From Pseudomonas sp. GD04019 (GTDB taxonomy: Bacteria; Pseudomonadota; Gammaproteobacteria; Pseudomonadales; Pseudomonadaceae), in assembly GCF_029837695.1 (NCBI RefSeq), contig NZ_JAOEEA010000003.1, forward strand, positions 372,001 to 436,000: DNA of 64,000 bases, given 5' to 3'. A model generated the notes under the pieces. It saw only the letters and a list, made by a program, of their open reading frames with translations. It searched no databases and was not told the origin of the DNA. Position 1 is the stretch's first letter. Each line of letters begins with the position of its first letter. A program made the position numbers and the translations under genes. Below, piece by piece: positions 18,864 through 25,883 of the stretch.

Positions 18864-18895
18864 TATACTGCGCACGGCCCGTCTAGCACGGGCCG
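18864..18895 (+). promoter_or_regulatory. -10 box and leader hairpin of the thioesterase gene
   Basis: TATACT (18864-18869) is a good -10. Directly after it CGGCCCGT (18875-18882) and ACGGGCCG (18888-18895) form an 8-bp stem that would sit at the extreme 5' end of the mRNA. A TTGACG nearby is too close to the -10 to be its -35. Confidence 0.45.
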
Positions 18896-18948
18896 CAGCC
18901 TGCCACCGAACAGCCAATCATAAGAATCCACCAGCGGGGCCCAGCAGC

Positions 18949-19353
18949 ATGATCGAACTCGAACAGGAAGACCCCATCCCCCAGGGCGATCTGGCCCTGC
19001 AGATCACCGCCCTGCCGCGCGAGACCAACGGTTTCGGCGACATCTATGGCGGCTGGCTGGTATCGCAGATGGACCTGGCCGGCACCGCCATGGCCAGCAA
19101 GGTGGCCGGCGGTCGTGTCGCCACCGTGGCCATCGACCGCATGGCCTTCCTGGTACCGGTGGCCGTGGGCGCGCAGCTGTCCTTCTATACCCAGGCCCTG
19201 GAAGTCGGGCGCAGCTCGATCCAGATGCTGGTGGAAGTGTGGAGCGACGATCCGCTGTCCAGCGAGTGGCGCAAGGTCACCGAGGCGGTGTTCGTCTTCG
19301 TCGCCATCGACGGCAGCGGCCGCACCCGCCCGGTTCCGCCCCGCCGCGGCTGA
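18949..19353 (+). CDS. Acyl-CoA thioesterase, YciA-like hotdog fold
   Basis: A 134-residue cytoplasmic enzyme expected to hydrolyse acyl-CoA thioesters. The hotdog-fold core is recognisable from NGFGDIYGGWLVSQMDLAG, where the conserved Asn and Asp lie at the active site, through the central helix to VATVAIDRMAFLVPVAVG. The length fits the YciA family (about 130-150). Its C-terminal tail is rich in Arg and Pro. The physiological acyl-CoA is unknown. It reads divergently from the MHS transporter and is closed by its own terminator. Confidence 0.88.
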   Translation: MIELEQEDPIPQGDLALQITALPRETNGFGDIYGGWLVSQMDLAGTAMASKVAGGRVATVAIDRMAFLVPVAVGAQLSFYTQALEVGRSSIQMLVEVWSDDPLSSEWRKVTEAVFVFVAIDGSGRTRPVPPRRG

Positions 19354-19370
19354 GAAGCCCGCTGCAGACA

Positions 19371-19396
19371 ACGCCGACCACAGTGTCGGCGTTTTC
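19371..19396 (+). terminator. Intrinsic terminator after the thioesterase gene
   Basis: ACGCCGAC and GTCGGCGT pair around a 6-nt loop and run into TTTT. Confidence 0.75.
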
Positions 19397-19460
19397 CATT
19401 GGACTTGGCCTTTTGCCCCGCGCTGGAGTCAAATGAGCCAGGAATTCAGGGAGAACCAAC

Positions 19461-20360
19461 ATGAGCCAGGCCCAGATTGAACGCATCGAACTGGATGAGC
19501 TGACCTGCTGGCGCGTGCGCCACGCCGGCGCCGAACTGCTGGTGGCCCAGCAGGGGGCCCAGGTGCTGAGCTACCAGCAGGGCGAGCAACCGCCGCTGAT
19601 CTGGCTCAGCGAGCAGGCCAGCTACCAGCGCCGGCAATCGGTGCGCGGCGGCGTGCCGATCTGCTGGCCCTGGTTCGGCGACCTCGGCCGCAACCCGCTG
19701 CAGGTACAGGCCCAGCACGACAACCTGGGCGCCGCGCCCTTCCACGGCGGCGTACGCGCGCTGGACTGGCAACTGCTGGGCATCGACAGCGAGGGCGAGG
19801 CTGTGCACCTGCGCTTCGCCTTCGACAGCCGTCAGCATCCGCTGCCCGACTGGCCGCACGCCGCCGAGCTGCGCCTGGACATCCGCCTGGACGAACATCT
19901 GCACCTGGACCTGACCAGCCACAATCTGGGCAATACGCCGCTGGCCCTGAGCCAGGCGCTGCACAGCTACTTCGCCGTCAGCGACATCCGCCAGGTGGCC
20001 GTGCGCGGGCTGGAGGACAGCCGCTATATCGACACCCTGGAGGACTGGCAGGAACGCCGCCAGCAGGGCGAGCTGCGCTTCGCCGGCGAGACCGACCGCA
20101 TCTACCTCGACCTGCCGCCGCACCTGCGTCTGCATGACGCCGGCTGGCAGCGCGAGCTACACCTGCAGACCCGCAACTCGCGCTCGGCGGTGCTGTGGAA
20201 TCCGTGGATCGACAAGGCCCAGCGCCTGTCCAGCTTCGCCGAGGACGCCTGGCAGCGCATGCTGTGCATCGAGACCGCCAACGTCTGGGACGACTGCGTG
20301 AGGCTGGCCCCCGGCGAGCGGCACAGCATGGGCCTTAGCCTGTGGAGCGAACCGGCGTAG
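19461..20360 (+). CDS. D-hexose-6-phosphate mutarotase (aldose 1-epimerase family, YeaD-like)
   Basis: A 299-residue enzyme of the galactose-mutarotase beta-sandwich family that interconverts alpha and beta anomers of glucose-6-phosphate. Family segments seen include RGGVPICWPWFGD near residue 65, FHGGVRALDW, the later SQALHSYFAVSD with the catalytic histidine, the FAGETDRIYLDLP stretch, and VLWNPWIDKA. AGGGAGAA precedes the ATG. It probably assists hexose phosphate metabolism. A CTCTCC repeat directly follows the gene. Confidence 0.9.
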   Translation: MSQAQIERIELDELTCWRVRHAGAELLVAQQGAQVLSYQQGEQPPLIWLSEQASYQRRQSVRGGVPICWPWFGDLGRNPLQVQAQHDNLGAAPFHGGVRALDWQLLGIDSEGEAVHLRFAFDSRQHPLPDWPHAAELRLDIRLDEHLHLDLTSHNLGNTPLALSQALHSYFAVSDIRQVAVRGLEDSRYIDTLEDWQERRQQGELRFAGETDRIYLDLPPHLRLHDAGWQRELHLQTRNSRSAVLWNPWIDKAQRLSSFAEDAWQRMLCIETANVWDDCVRLAPGERHSMGLSLWSEPA

Positions 20361-20373
20361 GGCATGGGCAGAC

Positions 20374-20488
20374 TCCCTCTCCCCCTGGGAGAGGGCTGGG
20401 CGGCCCGCGTAGGGTGAGGGGCTAGTACTCACTGCCGGCCATAGCCCCTCACCCGCCCTCCGGGCACCCTCTCCCAAAGGGAGAGGGG
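20374..20488. repeat. CCCTCTCC/GGAGAGGG palindromic repeat, copy 2
   Basis: Two hairpin units (CCCTCTCC...GGGAGAGG and CCCTCTCCC...GGGAGAGGG) flank a GGTGAGGGG/CCCCTCAC pair. The element fills the convergent gap and ends at the base next to the stop codon of the following gene. Confidence 0.85.
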
Positions 20489-21019
20489 TCAGAGATCACC
20501 CTCCTCCACCAGCCGTACCTCGCTGGCATCCAGGGCATAGGAAGCCGCCGCCAGCTCGTTCTCCACCGCCTCGACACGCAGGGTGCCATCGACCCACAGC
20601 GGCTCGTAGATATCGTCCAGGGCGATGCCCGCGGGGTAACGCACCAGCACGATCTGGTTCGGCGGCGGAGGCGGCACGTGGATGCAGGCGCCCGGGTAGG
20701 GCACCAAGAACAGCAGCGTGGTCTTGCCGGCGGCATCGCTCTCCAGCGGCACCGGATAGCCGCCCAGGCGGATCTGCTTGCCGTCCAGGCGCGCCACGGT
20801 CTTGGTCGAGTACATCACCGCCGGCAGGCCCTGCTCCTGCTTGAGGCCGCCCTGCTGGCCGAAGGAGCCGGCCGCCTCGGGGCTGTCGTGGCTGATCTCC
20901 GGCATGGCTTCGAGGGCCTGCTGGTCCTCCCTGGGCATCAGCTCCAGCCAGTCCAGTTCGGCCGGTTCGGCATGGCTCAGCAGAGGCAGCAATAGCAGGG
21001 TCAACAACAGGCGGCGCAT
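20489..21019 (-). CDS. DUF3299 family exported protein
   Basis: A 176-residue exported protein with a cleavable signal peptide (LLLTLLLLPLLSHA). The mature part contains ELDWLELMPREDQQALEAMP, a proline-rich stretch after ACIHV, and a conserved cysteine in GACIHVPPPP. This matches DUF3299 proteins of pseudomonads, whose function I do not know; several lie next to MacB-like export genes, but none is found here. It probably resides in the periplasm. Confidence 0.75.
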   Translation of the reverse strand: MRRLLLTLLLLPLLSHAEPAELDWLELMPREDQQALEAMPEISHDSPEAAGSFGQQGGLKQEQGLPAVMYSTKTVARLDGKQIRLGGYPVPLESDAAGKTTLLFLVPYPGACIHVPPPPPNQIVLVRYPAGIALDDIYEPLWVDGTLRVEAVENELAAASYALDASEVRLVEEGDL

Positions 21020-21074
21020 GGATGGTCTCGTGATGGATGCGGGCGGCCAAGCCTAGCGGCTCGGCGCGCGGCCG

Positions 21075-21320
21075 TCATTTGCGTTTCAGCAGCCCGTAGA
21101 TCAGCAGCAGAACGATGGCGCCGACCACCGCACCGACGAAGCCCGCCGCCTCACCGGCCTCGTAGATACCCAGGGCCTGGCCGCCGTAGGTGGCGGCCAG
21201 CGAGCCGCCGATGCCGAGCAGGATGGTCATGATCCAGCCCATGCTGTCGTCGCCAGGTTTGAGGAAGCGCGCGATCAGACCCACGATCAGGCCGATGAAG
21301 ATGGTGCCGAGAATGCTCAT
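21075..21320 (-). CDS. GlsB/YeaQ/YmgE family small membrane protein
   Basis: An 81-residue membrane protein with three hydrophobic helices and the glycine-rich signature of the family: GLIVGLIARFLKPG, MTILLGIGGSLAATYGGQ and GAVVGAIVLLLIYG. Relatives are called transglycosylase-associated or stress-response proteins; a precise role is not established. AAAGGAG precedes the ATG at 21320. A long in-frame extension upstream is a shadow of purK. Confidence 0.9.
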   Translation of the reverse strand: MSILGTIFIGLIVGLIARFLKPGDDSMGWIMTILLGIGGSLAATYGGQALGIYEAGEAAGFVGAVVGAIVLLLIYGLLKRK

Positions 21321-21403
21321 GCCATGCTCCTTTGCAGAGGCCAGAAACGAACAAGGCGCGCCAAATGGCACGCCTTGTTGTGACCGGAGCGAAGCGGCGG
21401 GGT

Positions 21404-22486
21404 TCAACCCTGGATCAGCGCCTCGACCTCGGCGATGCGCGCCTTGAGGGTCGCCAGGTCCTTGCTGCGCAGGGTGGCGTGACCGACCTTGCGCCCGGCC
21501 TTGAAGGCCTTGCCGTAGTGGTGCAGGTGGCAGTCGGCGATGGCGCTGACCTTGGCCACGTCCGGCACCGAACCCAGGAAGTTGAGCATGGCGCTCTCGC
21601 CCACCTTGGCGGTGGAGCCCAGCGGCAGGCCGGCGACGGCACGCAGGTGGTTCTCGAACTGGCTGCACTCGGCGCCTTCGATGGTCCAGTGCCCGGAATT
21701 GTGTACGCGCGGGGCGATCTCGTTGGCCTTGAGGCCACCGTCGACTTCGAAGAACTCGAAGGCCAGCACGCCGACGTAATCCAGCTGGGTCAGCACGCGA
21801 CCGACGTAGTCCTCGGCCAGCGCCTGCAGCGGATGGTCGGTGCTGGCGATGGACAGGGCCAGCACGCCGCTGTCGTGGCGGTTGTGCACCAGCGGATAGA
21901 AGCGCGTCTCGCCATCGCGGGCACGCACGGCCACCAGCGACACTTCGCCGGTGAACGGCACGAAGCCTTCGAGGATGCACGGCACGCTGCCCAGCTCGGC
22001 GAAGGCGCCGGCCACGTCTTCCGCCTTGCGCAGGACCTTCTGGCCCTTGCCGTCGTAACCCAGGGTACGGGTCTTCAGCACCGCCGGCAGGCCGATGGCG
22101 GCCACGGCAGCGTCCAGGTCGGCCTGGGACTGGATATCGGCAAACTCGGGAGTCGGGATGCCGAGGTCCTTGAACATGGACTTCTCGAACCAGCGGTCAC
22201 GGGCGATACGCAGGGCTTCGGCGCTCGGGTAGACCGGCACGAACTGCGAGAGGAAAGCGACGGTCTCGGCCGGCACGCTCTCGAACTCGAAGGTCACCAG
22301 GTCGACTTCATCGGCCAGCTGACGCAGGTGGTCCTGGTCGCCGTAGTCGGCGCGGATATGCTCGCCGAGAGCCTGGGCACAGGCATCCGGCGCCGGGTCG
22401 AGGAAGGCGAAGTCCATGCCCAGCGGGGTGCCCGCCAGGGCCATCATGCGGCCCAGCTGGCCGCCACCGATTACACCGATCTTCAT
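21404..22486 (-). CDS. purK: 5-(carboxyamino)imidazole ribonucleotide synthase
   Basis: A 360-residue ATP-grasp enzyme that carboxylates aminoimidazole ribonucleotide using ATP and bicarbonate, in purine synthesis. The start MKIGVIGGGQLGRMMALAG is the typical nucleotide-fold N-terminus. The ATP-grasp segments are LKTRTLGYDGKGQ, ILEGFVPFTGEVS and AFEFFEVDGGLKANEIAPRVHNSGHW. It follows purE by 14 nt in one operon; PurE isomerises its product. Confidence 0.97.
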   Translation of the reverse strand: MKIGVIGGGQLGRMMALAGTPLGMDFAFLDPAPDACAQALGEHIRADYGDQDHLRQLADEVDLVTFEFESVPAETVAFLSQFVPVYPSAEALRIARDRWFEKSMFKDLGIPTPEFADIQSQADLDAAVAAIGLPAVLKTRTLGYDGKGQKVLRKAEDVAGAFAELGSVPCILEGFVPFTGEVSLVAVRARDGETRFYPLVHNRHDSGVLALSIASTDHPLQALAEDYVGRVLTQLDYVGVLAFEFFEVDGGLKANEIAPRVHNSGHWTIEGAECSQFENHLRAVAGLPLGSTAKVGESAMLNFLGSVPDVAKVSAIADCHLHHYGKAFKAGRKVGHATLRSKDLATLKARIAEVEALIQG

Positions 22487-22500
22487 CTATAGGGCCTCGA

Positions 22501-22989
22501 TCAGGAACGCGGGTCCGGGTTGTCCAGCACAGTCTGGGTCTGCTCGTCGCGGAACGCCTTGAGCTTGTCGTGGAACTGCGGGTGCTGGTGGCCGAGGATG
22601 CTGGCGGCCAGCAGGGCGGCGTTGATCGCCCCGGCCTTGCCGATGGCCAGGGTGGCGACCGGGATGCCGGCGGGCATCTGCACGATGGACAGCAGCGAGT
22701 CGACGCCCGACAGCACAGCCGACTGTACCGGCACGCCGAGCACCGGCAGGTGGGTCTTGGCCGCGCACATGCCCGGCAGGTGAGCGGCGCCACCGGCACC
22801 GGCGATAATCACCTGGATGCCACGGCCTTCGGCTGCTTCCGCGTACTGGAACAGCAGATCCGGGGTGCGGTGGGCGGAAACCACCTTCACTTCGTACGGA
22901 ATGCCCAGCTTTTCCAGCATGTCTGCGGTGTGACTGAGGGTGCTCCAATCGGACTTGGAGCCCATGATCACGCCAACCAGTGCGCTCAT
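22501..22989 (-). CDS. purE: 5-(carboxyamino)imidazole ribonucleotide mutase
   Basis: A 162-residue octameric enzyme of purine synthesis that converts N5-CAIR to CAIR. The substrate-binding segments are [25 protein letters not shown] and [17 protein letters not shown]. The start at 22989 is set by the family N-terminus; the in-frame upstream part is leader. The leader contains a terminator-like hairpin (see 23023-23060). Confidence 0.97.
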   Translation of the reverse strand: MSALVGVIMGSKSDWSTLSHTADMLEKLGIPYEVKVVSAHRTPDLLFQYAEAAEGRGIQVIIAGAGGAAHLPGMCAAKTHLPVLGVPVQSAVLSGVDSLLSIVQMPAGIPVATLAIGKAGAINAALLAASILGHQHPQFHDKLKAFRDEQTQTVLDNPDPRS

Positions 22990-23022
22990 CGTTTTGCCTC
23001 TAACTCGGGCGCCTGTCGGCGC

Positions 23023-23060
23023 GACAAAAACCAACAAGCCACGCATTCGGCGTGGCTTGT
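23023..23060 (-). terminator. Possible attenuator in the purEK leader
   Basis: On the minus strand ACAAGCCACGC and GCGTGGCTTGT form a perfect 11-bp stem with loop CGAAT, then TTGGTTTTTGT. It ends about 34 nt before purE. A -10-like TATACT (23100-23105) lies upstream, and a second hairpin (CCAGGCC/GGCCTGG, 23071-23090) lies between the two. This fits transcription attenuation, but it could be the terminator of the upstream gene if the promoter call is wrong. Confidence 0.6.
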
Positions 23061-23099
23061 TATGTGCGGGCCAGGCCACTCGGGGCCTGGAGGCGGGGC

Positions 23100-23105
23100 A
23101 GTATA
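23100..23105 (-). promoter_or_regulatory. -10-like box upstream of purE
   Basis: TATACT on the minus strand, about 110 nt before the purE start codon; no convincing -35. Confidence 0.35.
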
Positions 23106-23185
23106 CCGGAAAGCCACGGCAGTCGCGCCCTTGCTGTGACCGTCCGTCAGCGGGGATTTGTAACCTGACTTAGCGCCACATTCGG

Positions 23186-23938
23186 TCAGTTGCTGTACCG
23201 ATAAATGATCGAGTCGAAGCTGCCCGACGCATACCCCCGCTGCAGACACTGGTCGAACTGCTCCAGGAACCAGCCCATCTTCAGCGACTTGGCGATGCCC
23301 ATGTGCTTGCTGTCGGACTTGAAGGGCACCGGCAGGGTGGTGAAGTTGTCGCCCTGCAGGTCGGGGCTGCCCTGGGCCAGCTTGGCGATATCCACGCTGG
23401 AGCCGATCAGGATGGCGTCGATGCGCTCGCGCTGGAGCATGGCCAGGCCGCTGCGGGTGTCGTTGAAGCCGACCAGGGTCATGCTGCCGTTGGCCACCGC
23501 CTCGTCGAAGGCGGTGCCGTAGCTGGTACCGATGGTCGCACCGACCAGCTTGTCCTTGAGGTCGGCGATGGTCTGGTAGGGGAACTCCCGCCCCCGTTTC
23601 ACCACCAGCACCACGTGCTCGGTGAAGATCGGCGCGGAGAAGTCGAACAGGGCCAGGCGCTCTTCGCTCATCGACAGGCCGATGACCCCGCCGCCGCCGC
23701 GCTCGCCCATGGTGTAGGCGCGCTTCCAGGGCATCAGCTTGATCAGGTAGGGCACCTGCATCTCGTCCAGGCAATGCTTGCTGATGTCCACCACGATGCC
23801 CTTGGCCTCGCCGTCCTGCTCGAAGTACTTGGGGAAGCCATCATGGGTGCCATAGACCATGAACGCGTCGGCCCGGACGACTGCCGGCCCCAGCAGGAGC
23901 AGCAACAGAAGCAGGTGGCGCAGCTTGCTGGCATACAT
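23186..23938 (-). CDS. Periplasmic solute-binding protein (SBP_bac_3-like)
   Basis: A 250-residue protein with signal peptide KLRHLLLLLLLLGPAVVRADA. The mature part has the amino acid binding fold: GIVVDISKHCLDEM, MPWKRAY, the SMSEERLALFDFSAPIFTEHVVLVV block, ADLKDKLVGATIGTSYGT and a C-terminal hinge. No permease or ATPase gene is adjacent, so it may be an orphan receptor or a modifier of another system. The ATG at 23938 has GAGG eight or nine nt upstream; an in-frame ATG nine codons earlier gives a poorer signal peptide. Ligand unknown. Confidence 0.82.
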   Translation of the reverse strand: MYASKLRHLLLLLLLLGPAVVRADAFMVYGTHDGFPKYFEQDGEAKGIVVDISKHCLDEMQVPYLIKLMPWKRAYTMGERGGGGVIGLSMSEERLALFDFSAPIFTEHVVLVVKRGREFPYQTIADLKDKLVGATIGTSYGTAFDEAVANGSMTLVGFNDTRSGLAMLQRERIDAILIGSSVDIAKLAQGSPDLQGDNFTTLPVPFKSDSKHMGIAKSLKMGWFLEQFDQCLQRGYASGSFDSIIYRYSN

Positions 23939-24193
23939 GGCGGCGCCTCGCTGACCAATGAACAAGTGCTTTCACTCTAGGAGCTGGGGCGGGAACGCGC
24001 ACCCCGCTAATCGCCTGAGTCGGGGCAGGAGCATCACCGATGCCCGCGGGTAGTTTCGCCGAGGCCACCCGGCAAGCCCCAGATGACGAACGGATGACAA
24101 CGCGGCGCAAAGCGAGAACTCGGCCACCGCCGATGTTGGCCGCCTTGCATACAATCCGCGCCTTCTTCCCGCCAGATTGAAAAGGACTTCAAT

Positions 24194-24373
24194 ATGCGCC
24201 GCGTCTTTGCCCTCACCACCCTGCTCGCCACCCTCGCCGGCTGTGCCACTGCCCCGCAGGGTGACGCCCCGCTGGCCGTGCACGACGAAACCCTAGAGCC
24301 GCAGGCCGGCGTCGAGGTCTGCTACCAGCTGATCTTCTGCCCGCTGGTCAGCGCCGCCGAACTGGCGCGCTGA
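24194..24373 (+). CDS. Small predicted lipoprotein
   Basis: A 59-residue gene missed by length filters. MRRVFALTTLLATLAGC is a lipoprotein signal with lipobox LAGC, followed by a short acidic linker and a C-terminal CYQLIFCP motif with two cysteines that could form a disulfide. AAAGGA lies eight nt before the ATG. Codon bias matches neighbours. The function is not known to me; similar tiny lipoproteins occur in pseudomonads. Confidence 0.65.
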   Translation: MRRVFALTTLLATLAGCATAPQGDAPLAVHDETLEPQAGVEVCYQLIFCPLVSAAELAR

Positions 24374-24441
24374 GTTCGGCGCCAGCCTCTCCCCTCAACA
24401 AGGTCGCGCGCAATCGGGCGGCTTGCCTGCCCTTCCCGGGT

Positions 24442-24508
24442 AATCGCCAAGCGATTGCGCCATTCGGTTTTCCGAACGCGGCCGGCGAGCTTGTTCGCCC
24501 AGGCGAAC
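24442..24508 (+). promoter_or_regulatory. AauR-type enhancer region of aatJ
   Basis: TTCGG (24463-24467), 4 nt, CCGAA (24472-24476) is a perfect copy of the inverted repeat I recall as the AauR binding motif. It is flanked by two further palindromes: AATCGC/GCGATT (24442-24456) and GTTCGCC/GGCGAAC (24493-24508). The cluster lies about 110 nt upstream of the -24/-12 promoter, the usual place for a sigma-54 enhancer. The rest of the 323-nt gap 24374-24696 holds no gene. Confidence 0.7.
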
Positions 24509-24584
24509 GCCGGCGCTTTTCCACTCGGCCCGGATAAGCACCATAAATCTTTGAATATCAGCTAGTTAGACCATAAAAGCAGCC

Positions 24585-24601
24585 TTGGCACAGTACCTGC
24601 T
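24585..24601 (+). promoter_or_regulatory. Sigma-54 promoter of aatJ
   Basis: TTGGCAC, 6 nt, TGC: the invariant GG (24587-24588) and GC (24599-24600) are separated by 10 nt as required for -24/-12 recognition. This fits activation by the NtrC-type regulator AauR encoded downstream. Confidence 0.75.
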
Positions 24602-24674
24602 CTGACTCTCGCAGGGACGGCTCGACCGTCCACTCCACAGGGGCCCGCATCGCCATGCAGCGGCCGCCCCGGAT

Positions 24675-24684
24675 AACAACAACA
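24675..24684 (+). promoter_or_regulatory. CA motif before aatJ (possible Hfq/Crc site)
   Basis: AACAACAACA lies 12 nt before the start codon, overlapping the ribosome-binding region. Such AAN repeats are the Hfq-Crc catabolite repression target in Pseudomonas, and amino acid uptake genes are frequent targets. Confidence 0.55.
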
Positions 24685-24696
24685 GCGAGGATCAGC

Positions 24697-25608
24697 ATGA
24701 ACAGCACTCTCTCCCGCGCCATCGGCGTCGCCCTGGCCGCCACCCTGTGCAGCGCACCGGCCCTGGCCGAAGAACTGACCGGCACCCTGAAGAAGATCAA
24801 GGACAGCGGCACCATCGTCCTCGGCCACCGCGACTCGTCCATCCCCTTCTCCTACTTCGGCAGCGACCCGCAGCAGCCCGAGGGCTACTCCCATGACCTG
24901 CAGCTGAAGGCGGTCGAGGCGATCAAGCAGAAGCTGGGCATGCCCGACCTCAAGGTGCGCTACAACCTGGTGACCTCGCAGACCCGCATCCCGCTGGTGC
25001 AGAACGGCACCGTGGACCTGGAGTGCGGCTCCACCACCAACAACGTCGAGCGCCAGCAGCAGGTCGACTTCTCCGTCGGCATCTTCGAGGTGGGCACCCG
25101 CCTGCTGACCAAGACCACTTCCGGCATCAAAGACTTCCCCGACCTCAAGGGCAAGAACGTGGTGACCACCGCCGGCACCACTTCCGAGCGCCTGCTCAAG
25201 GCGATGAACGCCGAGAAGCAGATGGGCATGAACATCATCTCGGCCAAGGACCATGGCGAGTCCTTCCTGATGCTGGAGTCCGGTCGCGCCGTGGCCTTCA
25301 TGATGGACGACGCCCTGCTCGCCGGCGAAATGGCCAAGGCCAAGAAGCCGGCCGACTGGCACGTGGTCGGCACCCCGCAGTCCTACGAGATATACGGCTG
25401 CATGGTGCGCAAGGGTGACCCGGCCTTCAAGGCAGTGGTCGACGAGGCCCTGGTCGCCACCTTCAAGTCCGGCGAAGTCACCGCGATTTATGACAAGTGG
25501 TTCCTCAACCCGGTCCCGCCCAAGGGGCTGAACCTGAACTTCCCGATGAGCGACGAGCTGAAGAAGCTGGTCGCCAACCCGACCGACAAGGCCGCCGAGC
25601 AACTCTAA
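24697..25608 (+). CDS. aatJ: Glutamate/aspartate ABC transporter, periplasmic binding protein
   Basis: A 303-residue protein with signal peptide (LSRAIGVALAATLCSAPALA). The mature sequence is of the GltI/AatJ type: SGTIVLGHRDSSIPFSY, ECGSTTNNVERQQQVDFS, GTTSERLLKAMN and the C-terminal IYDKWFLNPVPPKGLNLNFPMS. It binds acidic amino acids and feeds AatQM-AatP. GAGGATC sets the ATG at 24697; an upstream ATG at 24655 lies within the leader. It is controlled by the sigma-54 promoter and AauR-like site upstream. A structured intergenic RNA separates it from aatQ. Confidence 0.95.
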   Translation: MNSTLSRAIGVALAATLCSAPALAEELTGTLKKIKDSGTIVLGHRDSSIPFSYFGSDPQQPEGYSHDLQLKAVEAIKQKLGMPDLKVRYNLVTSQTRIPLVQNGTVDLECGSTTNNVERQQQVDFSVGIFEVGTRLLTKTTSGIKDFPDLKGKNVVTTAGTTSERLLKAMNAEKQMGMNIISAKDHGESFLMLESGRAVAFMMDDALLAGEMAKAKKPADWHVVGTPQSYEIYGCMVRKGDPAFKAVVDEALVATFKSGEVTAIYDKWFLNPVPPKGLNLNFPMSDELKKLVANPTDKAAEQL

Positions 25609-25632
25609 GCGCGGCTGGCGGCCGTCGGGGCT

Positions 25633-25732
25633 CCCCTCTCCCACTTGTGGGAGAGGGGCCGGGGGAGAGGGACGGCAATACACCCTCTCCCCAACCCTCT
25701 CCACTGGGCGTGCCCCCGTGAACAGGAGAGGG
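25633..25732. repeat. CCCTCTCC/GGAGAGGG palindromic repeat, copy 3
   Basis: Two hairpin units downstream of aatJ. The second arm is interrupted by a small insertion (CACTGGGCGTG...CCCCGTGAACAG) between its CCCTCTCC and GGAGAGGG words. Confidence 0.8.
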
Positions 25733-25759
25733 AGTAAGAGCCCTCCGGCCTGTCGGTAC

Positions 25760-25784
25760 GGCGCCGCTTCACAAGAGCGGCGCC
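25760..25784 (+). other. Strong hairpin in the aatJ-aatQ gap
   Basis: GGCGCCGCT and AGCGGCGCC form a perfect 9-bp stem with a 7-nt loop. No T tract follows, so termination is unlikely; a barrier to 3' exonuclease after aatJ or part of the next structure is possible. Confidence 0.6.
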
Positions 25785-25803
25785 GCCTCACCTCTGCAAA
25801 TTA

Positions 25804-25861
25804 GGACAGGAGCACCACCGTCAACCGCGGTGGGGGACCGTGTCGGCCCCGGCTCCTGTCC
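25804..25861 (+). ncRNA. Candidate three-way-junction RNA element between aatJ and aatQ
   Basis: The closing stem is a perfect 10-bp helix, GGACAGGAGC (25804-25813) with GCTCCTGTCC (25852-25861). Inside it are two hairpins: CCACCG/CGGTGG-type pairing (25815-25820 with 25828-25833, loop TCAACCG), and GGGG-A-CCG (25833-25840) with CGG-CCCC (25844-25850), which has a single bulged A and a TGT loop. Almost every base pairs. aatQ starts 22 nt downstream. The element may be a cis-acting regulator, a processing site or an RNA-binding-protein target; I recognise no known class. Confidence 0.55.
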
Positions 25862-25883
25862 GCCCTGATCGTGAGTAGCCAAG

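Noticed and set aside
18848..18869. TTGACG plus TATACT as a full sigma-70 promoter
   Set aside because: The spacer is only 10 nt, too short for RNA polymerase; only the -10 is kept.
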